A stretch of DNA of 64,000 nucleotides from Salsuginibacillus kocurii DSM 18087 (GCF_000377705.1 NZ_KB898631.1:1-64000), one strand, 5' to 3'. Counted from the first letter of the stretch, positions 1 to 8,707 are shown. The notes: generated from the letters alone by a model not told the origin. Numbers and translations: made by a program.

Positions 1-180
1 CCCCGGTTTCCCGGGGTTATTCCGATCGACAGGGCAGGTTGCCCACGTGTTACTCACCCGTCCGCCGCTCGATCCACAGGTGTCACCCCGAAGGGATCAA
101 CCTGCTTCACGCGCTCGACTTGCATGTATTAGGCATGCCGCCAGCGTTCGTCCTGAGCCAGGATCAAACTCTCCGAAGAA
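1..180 (-). rRNA. rrs: 16S ribosomal RNA, 5' end (partial)
   Basis: Read on the minus strand, this is the first ~180 nt of a bacterial 16S rRNA. It contains the universal 5' stretch AGAGTTTGATCCTGGCTCAG (about 170 down to 151), then GACGAACGCTGGCGGC and the helix ending at GGCGGACGGGTGAGTAAC. The rest of the gene lies beyond the left edge. The mature 5' end is placed near 180 by comparison with B. subtilis, where the RNA begins about eight bases before GGAGAGTTTG; the exact processing site is not visible. The rRNA operon is transcribed leftward, away from the rest of the window. Confidence 0.97.
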
Positions 181-232
181 CAGGACGTTCGAGTGCCTGC
201 GTTGCAACAGGACGTTGCGAACGTAGCAGGCC
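174..232 (-). ncRNA. Bacillaceae-1 RNA motif in the 16S leader
   Basis: On the minus strand, just before the 16S 5' end, two hairpins carry the same pentaloop GTCCT. One is GCAAC-GTCCT-GTTGC (204-218), closed further out by GCCTGC/GCAGGC (195-200 with 226-231). The other is GAAC-GTCCT-GTTC (178-190). Two hairpins with RUCCU loops upstream of rRNA genes are the defining features of the Bacillaceae-1 RNA motif, whose function is unknown; a role in rRNA maturation or leader folding is usually assumed. The second hairpin runs into the expected 16S start. Confidence 0.8.
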
Positions 233-392
233 TTCCGACTAGCTCCTAAGAACCAACAGAACCGAACGCCCTTATAATCGAAGCGATTTGACTCGCTCTC
301 ATATAAACTATCAATTAAAATTGACAGGCGCTTTCTTTCATTCAGTTTTCAAAGGGCCAACAAATATTCCGCCGCTCAAAGCGACAATAACT

Positions 393-421
393 ATTGTACA
401 ATGCATCTAAAACAATGTCAA
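393..421 (-). promoter_or_regulatory. rRNA operon promoter, proximal
   Basis: On the minus strand a perfect -35 box TTGACA (416-421) is followed after exactly 17 nt by TACAAT (393-398). Transcription would start near 385, giving a leader of roughly 200 nt before 16S. This is a near-consensus sigma-A promoter, as expected of an rrn P2-type promoter. Confidence 0.85.
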
Positions 422-555
422 CAATAATTTCAAATCAAATTTTCAAAGCTTCATAGCTCTGAAGAATTTCTATCATCTCACATTGTGATGGTTTAGTCAA
501 CAGCTTTTCTTCCTTGCAATAGCTTAAGGTCTGCTTTCTCTCCGGCAGATTTAAC

Positions 556-584
556 ATAATAACGTAAAAAGACTATAACGTCAA
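556..584 (-). promoter_or_regulatory. rRNA operon promoter, middle
   Basis: On the minus strand TTGACG (579-584), 17 nt, then TATTAT (556-561). Spacing and orientation match the proximal promoter about 163 bp downstream, so this is read as a tandem rrn promoter. Confidence 0.75.
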
Positions 585-673
585 CCTGTAGTTAAAGGAT
601 TACCTAAGCTGAATTCCACTATTAATCCATGTTAACTTAACTTCCTTGGCACTGTCGTTAACAACGGATTCTC

Positions 674-702
674 ATCTTAACAAGCACTATCCTCTGCGTC
701 AA
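674..702 (-). promoter_or_regulatory. rRNA operon promoter, distal
   Basis: On the minus strand TTGACG (697-702), 17 nt, then TAAGAT (674-679). It is the third -35/-10 pair with a perfect 17-nt spacer in this AT-rich 680-bp gene-free stretch (182-863). A fourth TTGACT near 495 has no good -10 and is not called. Confidence 0.65.
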
Positions 703-863
703 CAACAATCACCTTCCAATTTAATCCTTATGTTTCGTATGCTCGTTAAAATGTCGAGTTACTTCCTTATAATATATTAGAAGCTATAACAAGGTTTAAA
801 TTTCATGAGAAACGTTAATGTATACTAAAGGAATATTATTTAGGCAGGAAGGAGGGTGCTAAC

Positions 864-1286
864 ATGTCAGAGGTCATATTTACCGCCCAAGCTCAAGCAA
901 AGGGCGGACGTGAAGGTCACGTGAATTCAGATAATGGTGTAATTGATTTAAATTTAGCCATGCCAAAAGGGGATCAATCACCAGCCGATGCCACCAATCC
1001 CGAACAGTTATTTGCGGCAGGTTATGCTGCTTGTTTTGATGGTGCCTTAAATTTAGTGGCGCAAAATGCTGAAAAGGAAATCGATTCACAAGTTACAGGA
1101 GAAGTAAGCTTATTGAAAGACCCTGCTGATGATGGTTTTAAGATAGGTGTTACGCTGCACGTGGATGTAGATGGCGTTTCCCAACAGGACGCAGAAGAAC
1201 TTGTAGAGAAAGCTCATAAGGTCTGTCCTTACTCCAAAGCGACATCCGGTAACATTGAAGTAAACTTTAAGGTTAGTGGAGAATAA
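864..1286 (+). CDS. ohr: Organic hydroperoxide resistance protein, Ohr/OsmC family
   Basis: A cytoplasmic thiol peroxidase that reduces organic and fatty-acid hydroperoxides, normally recycled by lipoylated enzymes. The 140-residue length is normal for Ohr. Both family cysteines are present: the peroxidatic Cys in the motif GYAACFDGAL (about residue 57) and the resolving Cys in VCPYSKAT (about residue 121). An N-terminal GGREGHVNS and the NPEQLFAAGYAACF block place it in the Ohr rather than the OsmC branch. The start is fixed by AGGAAGGAGG about 8 nt upstream. A terminator follows at 1350-1387, so it is probably monocistronic. I see no clear OhrR operator, and no ohrR gene is adjacent. Confidence 0.95.
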   Translation: MSEVIFTAQAQAKGGREGHVNSDNGVIDLNLAMPKGDQSPADATNPEQLFAAGYAACFDGALNLVAQNAEKEIDSQVTGEVSLLKDPADDGFKIGVTLHVDVDGVSQQDAEELVEKAHKVCPYSKATSGNIEVNFKVSGE

Positions 1287-1349
1287 ACCAGGGTTTTGAG
1301 TGCACACTTATGCTCGATTTATCTAATCGATTGCAGGTTCAAATGGTTA

Positions 1350-1387
1350 ATCCAGCGTGATGTAGTTATCATCACAGCTGGATTTTC
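1350..1387 (+). terminator. Intrinsic terminator after ohr
   Basis: The arms ATCCAGC-GTGATG and CATCAC-AGCTGGAT form a 13-bp stem with one bulge, followed by TTTTCTT on the plus strand. Confidence 0.8.
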
Positions 1388-1527
1388 TTATGATGAGGAG
1401 ACTGAAGCGTTGCTACGGCAAAGAAGACACGGCGAAGGGCAAACGAAAGCTGCTGAAAAACTGCTTATCATTTAAGAATCGGTTTACCTTTATACTTTAA
1501 CCTGTATAAAGAGGTTAAGGAGCCTGC

Positions 1528-1625
1528 ACAAGGTCGCTTTCCGTGGAGAAGTCGGCAAGCCGCTTCCAGCGTGGCTCTGCGGAGTCTTGCCCTGACTTCT
1601 TTTTCCACAGCATTCTCACTTGCTC
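1528..1625. repeat. Degenerate Bacillaceae hairpin repeat, copy 1
   Basis: This lies in a 640-bp gene-free gap (1287-1928). Read on the minus strand it shows the pattern of a GC-rich intergenic element seen in many Bacillaceae: CAAGACTCCGCAGAG near the middle and CACGGAAAGCGACC at the end. The outer parts TCCGTGGA / TCCACAG are inverted. Similar elements occur near 23470 and 40890. Nothing else coding is visible in the gap; a second inverted repeat TTTTTCACTATAAG / TTGTAGTGAAAAA lies at about 1640-1670. Confidence 0.5.
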
Positions 1626-1928
1626 CAGCCTCATCCACTATTTTTCACTATAAGTTGTAGTGAAAAATGATAAATGTAATTATCGGCGAATTGACTTTTT
1701 CAGTAGCTGCGGTCAATCGAAGGACCAAGCCGATGTCACCCTGGTGCCTGTGGTGAATGCGTCTGCGTGGAGCTAAGTACTGAAACCTCTATATTTCCCA
1801 AGCCAGATGCTTCCCCTTATTTCCCTACCCACCCCTTGAGCATCGTGCTGTTTTCCCACCAATAAGCCCCTTAATGTACCTGCTTCACCTTTACGTATGA
1901 GCTCTTCCATCCGCTAGCAACATCTTCT

Positions 1929-2525
1929 TTACCGTCCAGCTTGTTTTTTTAATATGCGCTTGGCTTCCAATAAGCGTTGAAGGCCGGTAAAGGTTTCAAC
2001 AATGAAAAAAGCTAGAATCATGTATAACACATAGGACGGAAAGAGTATCATAGCTGTGAAAAATAAAAAGCCTTCTGTCCGTTCAGCTACGCCAGCTTGA
2101 TAATAGAAGGATTTGATGCCAGCTTTTTCGGATACCGCACCTACGGTCAAAAATACCGTCATGGAAAAAATGATGGAGACGCTCAAAAGCAATAGCGCCC
2201 ATAGCATGTCTGGGTGCAAATATGCGATGCCAAGGATGACACTTATCTCAACCAAGCGGTCAAATGTAACGTCGAGCACTGTGCCAAACGGCGTGGTTTC
2301 TGTACGTCGGGCCATTGCACCGTCTACCGCATCCAAAAAGCCGGAGATCCAAAGAACCACCACAGCGACCCAGGCTTGTTCGAAGCCAATCCAGAGCCCT
2401 GTGGTTGCGCCGATGATAAAGGAGAGAACGGTCACTTGATTAGGTGTTAAACCGAGCTTTAGACACATCGAAGCACTTCGGTCTATATAGGGATCTACAT
2501 ATTTTCTCGCATGGGTGTCCAGCAA
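1929..2525 (-). CDS. CDP-alcohol phosphatidyltransferase family membrane protein
   Basis: An integral membrane enzyme that would transfer a phospho-alcohol from a CDP-linked donor to an acceptor alcohol, as in phosphatidylglycerophosphate or phosphatidylinositol-type lipid synthesis. The signature D-G-x2-A-R...G-x3-D-x3-D is present at about residues 67-88 (DGAMARR ... FGTVLDVTFD). The spacer between AR and G is 7 residues rather than the usual 8. Several hydrophobic stretches follow, predicting about five or six membrane segments in 198 residues. The start is a TTG preceded by GGGAGGGG. The acceptor cannot be told from sequence; PgsA-like is only a class label. It stands alone, upstream of nothing co-directional. 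Confidence 0.8.
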   Translation of the reverse strand: MLDTHARKYVDPYIDRSASMCLKLGLTPNQVTVLSFIIGATTGLWIGFEQAWVAVVVLWISGFLDAVDGAMARRTETTPFGTVLDVTFDRLVEISVILGIAYLHPDMLWALLLLSVSIIFSMTVFLTVGAVSEKAGIKSFYYQAGVAERTEGFLFFTAMILFPSYVLYMILAFFIVETFTGLQRLLEAKRILKKQAGR

Positions 2526-2620
2526 TTCTACCCCTCCCTCTTCTCTCCTTTTTAGTTTCTAATTTCCTTTCTATCTCAGGCTTTGAGGGGATCTTCTAGA
2601 CTCATGCCCCCCTTTTTCCA

Positions 2621-4309
2621 TCATGATGATTGCAATCGGTAAATAAAGGCCTCGTACGGCGCTAACACCACTTCGTCCAGCAGCTGAGCTTCCTCTTGTT
2701 CCAAGTTGCTCACAATAACCCGAGCTTGCCGCTCCCCTAGTTCTGCGTTAAAGTTGCGCCGCTGCTCTTCGGCCGTGAAATTACAAACCACAAGCAGTAC
2801 ATCTTCATTAAATTTACGTGTGTAAGCATAGACTGCTTCGTCTTCAGGAAGCAGTAAACCATACGCCCCATGCACCAGCGTTTCTTCTGTTTTTCGTAGT
2901 GCGATTAACTGTTTATAATAATAGAAGATAGAATTCGGCTGTTCGAGCGCCTGTTTGACATTGATTTCTTTATAGTTTGGATTTACGGCGAGCCAGGGCG
3001 TTCCTTTGGTAAACCCAGCGTGGAGTGTGTCATCCCATTGCATCGGGGTACGTGCATTGTCGCGGCCGCGGGCATGAATTGATTGCAACAGTTCTTCTTC
3101 CGGCACACCTTGCTTCCTTTTTTCGTTATACCAGTTAATGCTTTCGATATCTTCGTACTCCGCAATTGAGGAAAAAGCTACATTTGTCATCCCGATCTCT
3201 TCACCTTGGTAAATGTAGGGTGTGCCTTTCATGCCGTGCAGGCAAGTTGCAAGCATTTTGGCCGAACGCTCCCGGTAGGTTTTGTCATCACCGAACCTGG
3301 AAACGACGCGAGGTTGGTCATGATTGTTCCAGTACAAGCTGTTCCATCCTTCTTGCTCCAATCCATACTGCCATTTGGACATAATCTTTTTTAGCTCCGT
3401 CAGCTTCCAAGAAAGAGCAGACCACTTTCCTTCCGGCCCGTCTCCAAGTCCCATATGTTCAAAATGAAAAACCATATGTAATTCGTTTCGCTCGGCTGCG
3501 GTGTAGCGTTTTACTTCTTCTACATCCACTCCCGGCATTTCACCGACGGTTAAGATATCATATTGGGAGAGAACTTGTTCATTCATTTCACGCAAAAACT
3601 CATGAATGCGGGGGCCATTAGCTGTCATCGGCATAGGTGAAGCATAAACCTCCCCTTCCGCAAGTTCACCGTCGGGAAAGGATTGATCTTTAGAAATCAA
3701 GTTAATAACGTCCATTCGGAAGCCGGCGACTCCTTTATCAAGCCACCACTTCATCATCTTGTATACATCCTGGCGCAGCTCCGGGTTTTCCCAATTCAAG
3801 TCAGGTTGTTTTTTGCTGAATAAATGTAAATAATACATGTCTGTTTGTTCGTCATATTCCCAGGCCGGGCCGCTAAAGTTGGATGCCCAATTGTTTGGTT
3901 GTGCCCCGTTCCTGCCTTCTCTCCATATGTAATAATCGCGTTTTGGGCTATTTTTTGACTGCTTTGCTTCCATAAACCAAGCGTGTTCATCCGAGGTATG
4001 ATTGACGACTAGGTCCATCACAATTTTAAGGCCTTTCGCATGCGCTTTTTCAAGCAATTCGTCAAAATCAGCCATCGTGCCGAATTCATGCATGATAGCT
4101 TGATAATTGCGGATATCGTAACCGTTATCATCGTTCGGTGAATCATAAATTGGCGAAAGCCAAATCACATCGACCCCTAATGTGCTTAAGTAGTCTAATT
4201 TTTCGATGATGCCGGGGATATCTCCGATGCCGTCACCGTTACTATCATTAAAACTGCGTGGATAAATTTGATAAACTACACTTTCTTTCCACCACGGTTC
4301 CGTCGTCAT
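2621..4309 (-). CDS. malL: Oligo-1,6-glucosidase / alpha-glucosidase, GH13
   Basis: Cytoplasmic GH13 hydrolase of short alpha-glucosides. The four conserved regions are present: DLVVNHTSDEH (region I), GFRMDVINLI with the nucleophile Asp (region II), VGEMPG with the acid/base Glu (region III) and NNHDQPR (region IV). Val directly after the nucleophile in region II is the residue associated with preference for alpha-1,6 bonds (isomaltose, panose); Thr or Ala is usual in alpha-1,4 enzymes. About 562 residues is normal for MalL. The second ATG (4309) is preferred because AGGAAGG sits 9 nt before it but abuts the first. There is no sugar transporter or regulator next to it, so its substrate in vivo is unassigned. 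Confidence 0.92.
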   Translation of the reverse strand: MTTEPWWKESVVYQIYPRSFNDSNGDGIGDIPGIIEKLDYLSTLGVDVIWLSPIYDSPNDDNGYDIRNYQAIMHEFGTMADFDELLEKAHAKGLKIVMDLVVNHTSDEHAWFMEAKQSKNSPKRDYYIWREGRNGAQPNNWASNFSGPAWEYDEQTDMYYLHLFSKKQPDLNWENPELRQDVYKMMKWWLDKGVAGFRMDVINLISKDQSFPDGELAEGEVYASPMPMTANGPRIHEFLREMNEQVLSQYDILTVGEMPGVDVEEVKRYTAAERNELHMVFHFEHMGLGDGPEGKWSALSWKLTELKKIMSKWQYGLEQEGWNSLYWNNHDQPRVVSRFGDDKTYRERSAKMLATCLHGMKGTPYIYQGEEIGMTNVAFSSIAEYEDIESINWYNEKRKQGVPEEELLQSIHARGRDNARTPMQWDDTLHAGFTKGTPWLAVNPNYKEINVKQALEQPNSIFYYYKQLIALRKTEETLVHGAYGLLLPEDEAVYAYTRKFNEDVLLVVCNFTAEEQRRNFNAELGERQARVIVSNLEQEEAQLLDEVVLAPYEAFIYRLQSS

Positions 4310-4424
4310 ATTTTTCATCCTTCCTGGGAAACAAGGTAAAAAATTTTAGCGAGCACGTTTCTTATCTTAGTGAAACGCAGCCACGTAAGGATGTCAACAT
4401 CTTCAGGTTTGATTATATCAGTCT

Positions 4425-4468
4425 GTAAAAAATGCAAAAGTCCGGCCACTTTTACAATCGACCGGACT
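4425..4468 (-). terminator. Intrinsic terminator after the OYE-family gene
   Basis: On the minus strand AGTCCGG (from 4468) pairs with CCGGACT (to 4439) across a ~16-nt loop, followed by TTTTGCATTTTTT. Confidence 0.7.
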
Positions 4469-4480
4469 CCTTTCATTACT

Positions 4481-5602
4481 TTACCTTTCGACTGGGAACC
4501 ACCCCGGCGTATTCATAATCGCCTGCCATAACTGATCGGGTACTACGAGCTTTTCTTGCTCTGCCGGCGTAAGAGAAGTGCGGATCTCCTCGAGCTTACC
4601 GTCTTCCACTTTTTGCACCCACTCTGGTTCTACAATAAGCTCCCGGCCAATTGCAATAAGTGGAACTTGATCGAGCGCCTGGACTGCTTCGGCCGGGGTA
4701 TGAATAGACCCTACCCCTATCACTGGGACCCGGTCCCCCACCTGCTCCTGCACCAGTTGAACACGTGACGTCGTGTCGTTGTCATCACGCATCGAGCCGT
4801 TCCAGAAATCTTGCACAGAAACATGTAAGTAATCCAGGTCTTTGCTGGCTAATTCATCGATTAAAGCGGCTGTGTCTTCCATGGTTATGCCTGGTTCTTC
4901 TCGTTCTTCTGGAGAAAAGCGATATCCAACGATGAACGAAGAGTCGCTTTATTTCTCCACTGCTGCACGTACCCGGTCGACCACAGCTAACGGAAAGCTA
5001 AGTCGCTTCGTAAGCGTGCCTCCCCATTTATCTTCTCGCCTGTTTGAATGAGGAGAGAAGAATTGTTGAATTAAGTACGTGTTAGCTCCATGAATCTCTA
5101 CCCCATCAAAGCCTGCTTCAATCGCTCGTCTTGTAGCTTCAGCAAATGCTTCAATTACACGTTCCACATCGGCCTCAGTCATTTCTCTTGGCACCGCAGC
5201 GTTTTCACGTTCAGCCGGCACCGCGCTTGCACTGATTGGTTCTTGTCCGGGTACTAATTCAGGAGGGCACATGCGGCCACCATGAAAAATTTGCAAGATC
5301 GCTTTTGCCCCTTGCGCTTGAATTGTAGCCGCTAAGCGCTTCAATCCTGGAATCAATCGATCGGAATAAACACCAATCTCATTGGGGAAGCCTTTCCCGT
5401 CTTCGGTTACATTAGCACAAGCTGTAATCACTGCGCCCACTCCACTCGAGCGCACTTTATAATACGCCAATTCTTCTTCAGAAACTTCTCCATTTTCTTC
5501 AGAAGCAAAGTTCGTCATCGGCGCAAGCAAAACGCGATTCTTTAACGTTACCCCGTTAGCCAGCGTATATGAATCTAAAATGTTCGCGTAGTCTGTTGTC
5601 AT
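4481..5602 (-). pseudogene. NADH:flavin oxidoreductase (old yellow enzyme family), interrupted by in-frame TAA
   Basis: Two same-frame segments, 5602-4949 and 4948-4481, together encode one YqiG-like old yellow enzyme of about 374 residues. They are separated only by a TAA codon at 4949-4951. The first segment holds the FMN barrel start (LKNRVLLAPMTNF) and the substrate-binding HGAN motif (GVEIHGANTYLIQQFFSP). Immediately after the stop the expected sequence continues without loss (SSFIVGYRFSPEE) to the end of the barrel (VIGVGSIHTP, IGRELIVEPEW). No indel is needed, so a single base change of a sense codon explains it. An internal ATG at 4880-4882 could start the C-terminal part, but this would lack the FMN site. 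It is either a recent pseudogene or a sequence error. SD GAGGAGGAG precedes the start. Confidence 0.85.
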
Positions 5603-5763
5603 TATGTTCTCCTCCTCGGTTTATAAACCTTACTGCTAGGTAGCAATGCTCTTATCTTATCGCATGCAGACGAAAACTATAAAACATTCTGCTCAACCTA
5701 TAGCACAAGGCTACTCAAGGGGAAAGCTCCATGACTCCTTAATTTTTTCTACAACAATCCTTT

Positions 5764-6132
5764 CTATTTCCATTCCAAAAATTCAAGTCGATTGCCGAAG
5801 GGATCCTCTGTATAAAACCGCTTAGCCCGAGGAAGTGAATCATCTCGTTCACACGGAATATTGGCCTGTTCTAATGCCCGCACCACTTCTTCTATCTCCT
5901 GCACTTGAAACGCAGGATGGGCTTTTTTGGCCGCCTTAAATCCTTCTTCTATGCCAACATGTACCTGCTCAGCACCAACTTGAAACCAGGCGCCGCCCCG
6001 CCCTTTTAAAGCTGGAGGCTTTTCAATTTCAGGACATCCCAACACTTCACTCCAAAACTTACGGGCTTTCTCTTCTCCTCCTCTAGGTGCGGCCAATTGA
6101 ATGTGATCTACGCCTATAAACCCAACCCCCAT
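5764..6132 (-). CDS. VOC (glyoxalase/bleomycin resistance) family protein
   Basis: A single VOC fold of 122 residues. Recognisable parts are the opening GVDHIQLAAPRG, the central WFQVGAEQVHVGIEE and the closing FYTEDPFGNRLEFLEW, which supplies the usual Glu near the C-terminus. Such proteins are metal-dependent lyases, dioxygenases or drug-binding proteins; the substrate is not predictable. The ATG at 6132 is chosen because AAGGAG lies 8 nt upstream; upstream in-frame codons overlap the preceding gene. The methyltransferase stop codon ends 1 nt before this start, so the two genes are translationally linked and share a transcript. Confidence 0.85.
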   Translation of the reverse strand: MGVGFIGVDHIQLAAPRGGEEKARKFWSEVLGCPEIEKPPALKGRGGAWFQVGAEQVHVGIEEGFKAAKKAHPAFQVQEIEEVVRALEQANIPCERDDSLPRAKRFYTEDPFGNRLEFLEWK

Positions 6133-6133
6133 A

Positions 6134-6922
6134 TTACCTAACTCCTTTCTTTTCGGCTTTCCAAATCGTCCAGCGGTCTTTTTCCACAATCGGTTCTTCT
6201 GCGGGCAGGCAATGGTTTAAATAGCTAAGCAGTTCTTCAAGCTTTTCATCTGAAAGGTGCTGTAAGATCGATCGGCCCGTTCGCTCCTTTAACTCATGCA
6301 ACCATTCTTCTTTCCCTGGATACCGTTTGCGTGTCTCCCACAATTGGTTTTCTTCAATATCTCCAAATCCTGACTCGGACAACTTTTCCAGTACTTCCTT
6401 TCCAGCAGGACGACGCTTACGCTCAAGCGGAACCAACTCGGGGAAGGCTGTGAAAAAATAGCCGCGCACATGGTCTCTACTCCCCGGCAGCAGGCAGTCT
6501 GTCAGCGTACGGTCCTGAATCAATAGAAGCCCGTCCTTTTTTAACACTCGGTTTGCCTCACTAATAAAAAGAGAGACGTCGTTTAGATGGTGAATAAGCG
6601 CACGAGCAAGAACAAGGTCAACACTTTCCTTAGCTAAAGGAAGGTGCTCAGCTGTGCCCCAGACCATACTGATCGCTGCATCTTCACCAAACGTTTCCGT
6701 CGATGCTTGTATAGTAGGTTCGGAAAAATCGATGCCAGTTACAGAAGAAACCCCCATGTCCACTAATGCCTTAGCATAAATGCCACCACCACAGCCAACA
6801 TCAGCTGCGTGTTTCACTCTTCTTTCCTGCAGCCAAGGCTGAAGTGCATCCTTCCAGCTCTTATCGACCCGGCGCTGCCCATAACTGTGGCGATTCTTTT
6901 CTTCATGGAAATAATCAATCAT
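6134..6922 (-). CDS. SAM-dependent methyltransferase, class I
   Basis: A Rossmann-fold methyltransferase of 262 residues. Motif I is ADVGCGGGIYAKAL (about residues 39-52), followed by the acidic ribose-binding residue in VTGIDFSE and a later LILARALIHHLN-like post-motif block (VDLVLARALIHHL). This is the methyltransferase 11/25 type that acts on small molecules; the acceptor is unknown. It is cotranscribed with the VOC gene 1 nt downstream and diverges from the LysR gene at 7055, the classical arrangement in which the LysR protein regulates its neighbour. I infer that the pair handles one compound under control of that regulator. Confidence 0.85.
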   Translation of the reverse strand: MIDYFHEEKNRHSYGQRRVDKSWKDALQPWLQERRVKHAADVGCGGGIYAKALVDMGVSSVTGIDFSEPTIQASTETFGEDAAISMVWGTAEHLPLAKESVDLVLARALIHHLNDVSLFISEANRVLKKDGLLLIQDRTLTDCLLPGSRDHVRGYFFTAFPELVPLERKRRPAGKEVLEKLSESGFGDIEENQLWETRKRYPGKEEWLHELKERTGRSILQHLSDEKLEELLSYLNHCLPAEEPIVEKDRWTIWKAEKKGVR

Positions 6923-7018
6923 CCTTCTCCCTCTCTCTCCTGTTTCAAAGCGCTCCTCTTCTCTTTCTATGTTATACGGGCAGCAGTAATAATGATAATA
7001 TTATTAAATAATTAAAAT

Positions 7019-7037
7019 TGATAAGAAAAAGTTATCA
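7019..7037. promoter_or_regulatory. Candidate LysR-type operator
   Basis: The inverted repeat TGATAA-N7-TTATCA lies 18 bp before the lysR start, in the AT-rich intergenic region shared with the divergent methyltransferase gene. It fits the T-N11-A pattern of LysR-type boxes. Only the sequence and position support it. Confidence 0.45.
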
Positions 7038-7054
7038 CTAAGGCAGGGATGCAC

Positions 7055-7900
7055 ATGAAATATACTGATTATGAACTCATTCAAGCGTTGTATGAAGAAA
7101 AGACAGTTCGAGCTGCCGCCAGACGACTGCTCATTTCCCAGCCAGCTATTAGCCAGCGTTTGAAGGCTCTCGAAACAAACTGGGGCGAGACGATGTTTAT
7201 ACGTACTTCTACATCATTGCTTCCTACTCCAGCCGGCGAAAAAATAGCGGACTATGCACGCGAAATGTTAGCAAAAGAAGAACAGCTCCGCGCTGAATTA
7301 GACCATCTTTCTGAAAAGGTCCAGGGCCGGCTTTCTCTCGGTGTTTCTTCTGTTCTTGGCCAATACTTTCTTCCTTCGGTCCTAGAACGATTCATTGAAC
7401 GCTATCCAGCAGTGGATTTGCATATTAATACAGGGCTTAGTGATCATTTGTTGGCTACAGACAACACCTATCACCTCTTACTTACTCGCGGCGAACGACC
7501 ACAGCATTTAGCCCATGAATATCTTTTCGCTGACCCGCTCTTTTATGTGCAGAAAAAAGATACTGACCCTTCTTTGTTCATACGTTTTAAAAGCGATGAC
7601 ACGTTTGAAAAAGTAGTACATGAGTGGCTCACCGCGCATAAAAAAACGACTTCCTCCTCACTCCTTCAAGTCGACCAGATAGAAACGTGCAAACAGCTAG
7701 TAAAACGCGGAGTTGGCAGCAGTGTTTTGCCTCTTTTAGCCCTGCAAGATGTGAACGAGGAACGAATACAAATAGAACCGCTACTTAGCGAAAATGAACA
7801 AGCTGTTCGCCACAATTGGTGCGCATGGCGTGCAGGCGCTGAGCTACTGCCACAAGTGCAGGCCTTCCTACGAGAAATTCAAGCCGAACTGAAAAGTTAA
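7055..7900 (+). CDS. LysR family transcriptional regulator
   Basis: An N-terminal winged helix-turn-helix (about residues 1-60, with RAAARRLLISQPAISQRLKALE as the recognition region, split here as AARRLLISQPAIS and QRLKALE) is followed by a LysR substrate-binding domain (about 90-275). The length of 281 residues is slightly short for the family (usually ~290-310). The start at 7055 (second ATG) is chosen because GGCAGG is 7 nt upstream of it but abuts the first ATG. Its likely target is the divergent methyltransferase/VOC operon. The inducer cannot be inferred. Confidence 0.9.
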   Translation: MKYTDYELIQALYEEKTVRAAARRLLISQPAISQRLKALETNWGETMFIRTSTSLLPTPAGEKIADYAREMLAKEEQLRAELDHLSEKVQGRLSLGVSSVLGQYFLPSVLERFIERYPAVDLHINTGLSDHLLATDNTYHLLLTRGERPQHLAHEYLFADPLFYVQKKDTDPSLFIRFKSDDTFEKVVHEWLTAHKKTTSSSLLQVDQIETCKQLVKRGVGSSVLPLLALQDVNEERIQIEPLLSENEQAVRHNWCAWRAGAELLPQVQAFLREIQAELKS

Positions 7901-7993
7901 ATTAGTAGCGCGATGATGGTTCCTTTTTCCCTGTTTGAAAACAAGCAGGATCGGCAATTAAAAAAGTAGATATCATACAGGAGGTGAGGTCCT

Positions 7994-8467
7994 GTGCCTT
8001 GGGACACGAACGATTATCCGAGCTCACTCAAAAACCTAGAAACCCCAGTTCGAAAAAAGGCAATTGAAATTGGTAACGCAATGCTAGATGACGGTCATGA
8101 TGAAAGCCGGGCCATCCCAATTGCCACCGATAAAGCAAAGGAATGGTATGAAAACGCGAGTGACAAAGAAATCAAACAAATGGAACAAAAAAGTGACCAG
8201 GCTTTAAAAGAGCGTGACGATGATGATGACAACGAAGGAAGTGACCCGGAACTTTTCGATATGGGTGAACATGTCCTTCCTCATGAAAACGGTTGGGCTG
8301 TGCAGGCAGATGATGCCAAAAAGCCTGACCAAGTGTTTGATAAAAAGCAAGATGCGATTGACCGCGCGCGTGAGATCGCCAAGAAAAAACAAACACATCT
8401 TGTCATTCAAGATAAAGACGGCAATATTCAAGACCGCACCTCATATGAAGAACAGCGGTCCACCTAA
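7994..8467 (+). CDS. ChaB-like / DUF2188 two-part stress-type protein
   Basis: A 157-residue, very acidic soluble protein in two parts. The N-terminal ~65 residues (PWDTNDYPSSLKNL ... ESRAIPIATDKAKEW) resemble short plant/bacterial DNA-stress proteins of the ChaB/YozN type. A linker rich in Asp (DDDDDNEGSD) follows. The C-terminal ~60 residues (HVLPHENGWAVQADDAKKP, then a lysine-rich helix and LVIQDKDGNIQDRTSY) are a DUF2188 repeat. The start is GTG with AGGAGGTGAG upstream. Function is unknown; small DUF2188 proteins are often general-stress regulated. A weak sigma-B-like pair GTTTGA-N14-GGCAAT lies about 50 bp upstream. Confidence 0.75.
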   Translation: MPWDTNDYPSSLKNLETPVRKKAIEIGNAMLDDGHDESRAIPIATDKAKEWYENASDKEIKQMEQKSDQALKERDDDDDNEGSDPELFDMGEHVLPHENGWAVQADDAKKPDQVFDKKQDAIDRAREIAKKKQTHLVIQDKDGNIQDRTSYEEQRST

Positions 8468-8591
8468 CAGAAGGCTATAAGCAGACTGGCTCTCTCACCA
8501 CTGACCCAAGCGCCCACTTGTCTTCATTTGCATTTGTTCCGTTAGAGCGAAAGCCTTTAGATTGGGAGCAATAACACCTTTGTTTACAAAT

Positions 8592-8633
8592 AAAAAAGCA
8601 GGTCGCGCATATTCGAACGCGGACCTGCTTTTT
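8592..8633. terminator. Bidirectional intrinsic terminator
   Basis: The arms AAAAGCAGGTC and GACCTGCTTTTT, extended by an imperfect GCGC/GCG part, flank a short loop. A-run and T-run on either side allow termination of the + gene ending at 8467 and the - gene ending at 8708. Confidence 0.85.
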
Positions 8634-8707
8634 ACTTATGTAACGCCTTGTCGTAAGAGGCTCTTTTTCCGGTTCTGCCTCAGCTACTAGCTAGGTCTTC
8701 TCCTTCG

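Noticed and set aside
39-242. Plus-strand open frame over the 16S rRNA
   Set aside because: It is antisense to 16S rRNA and its leader; composition comes from rRNA, not coding.
4481-4882. Independent short protein from the C-terminal half of the OYE gene
   Set aside because: It is in frame with the upstream half, starts inside the barrel and lacks the FMN site; better described as one interrupted gene.
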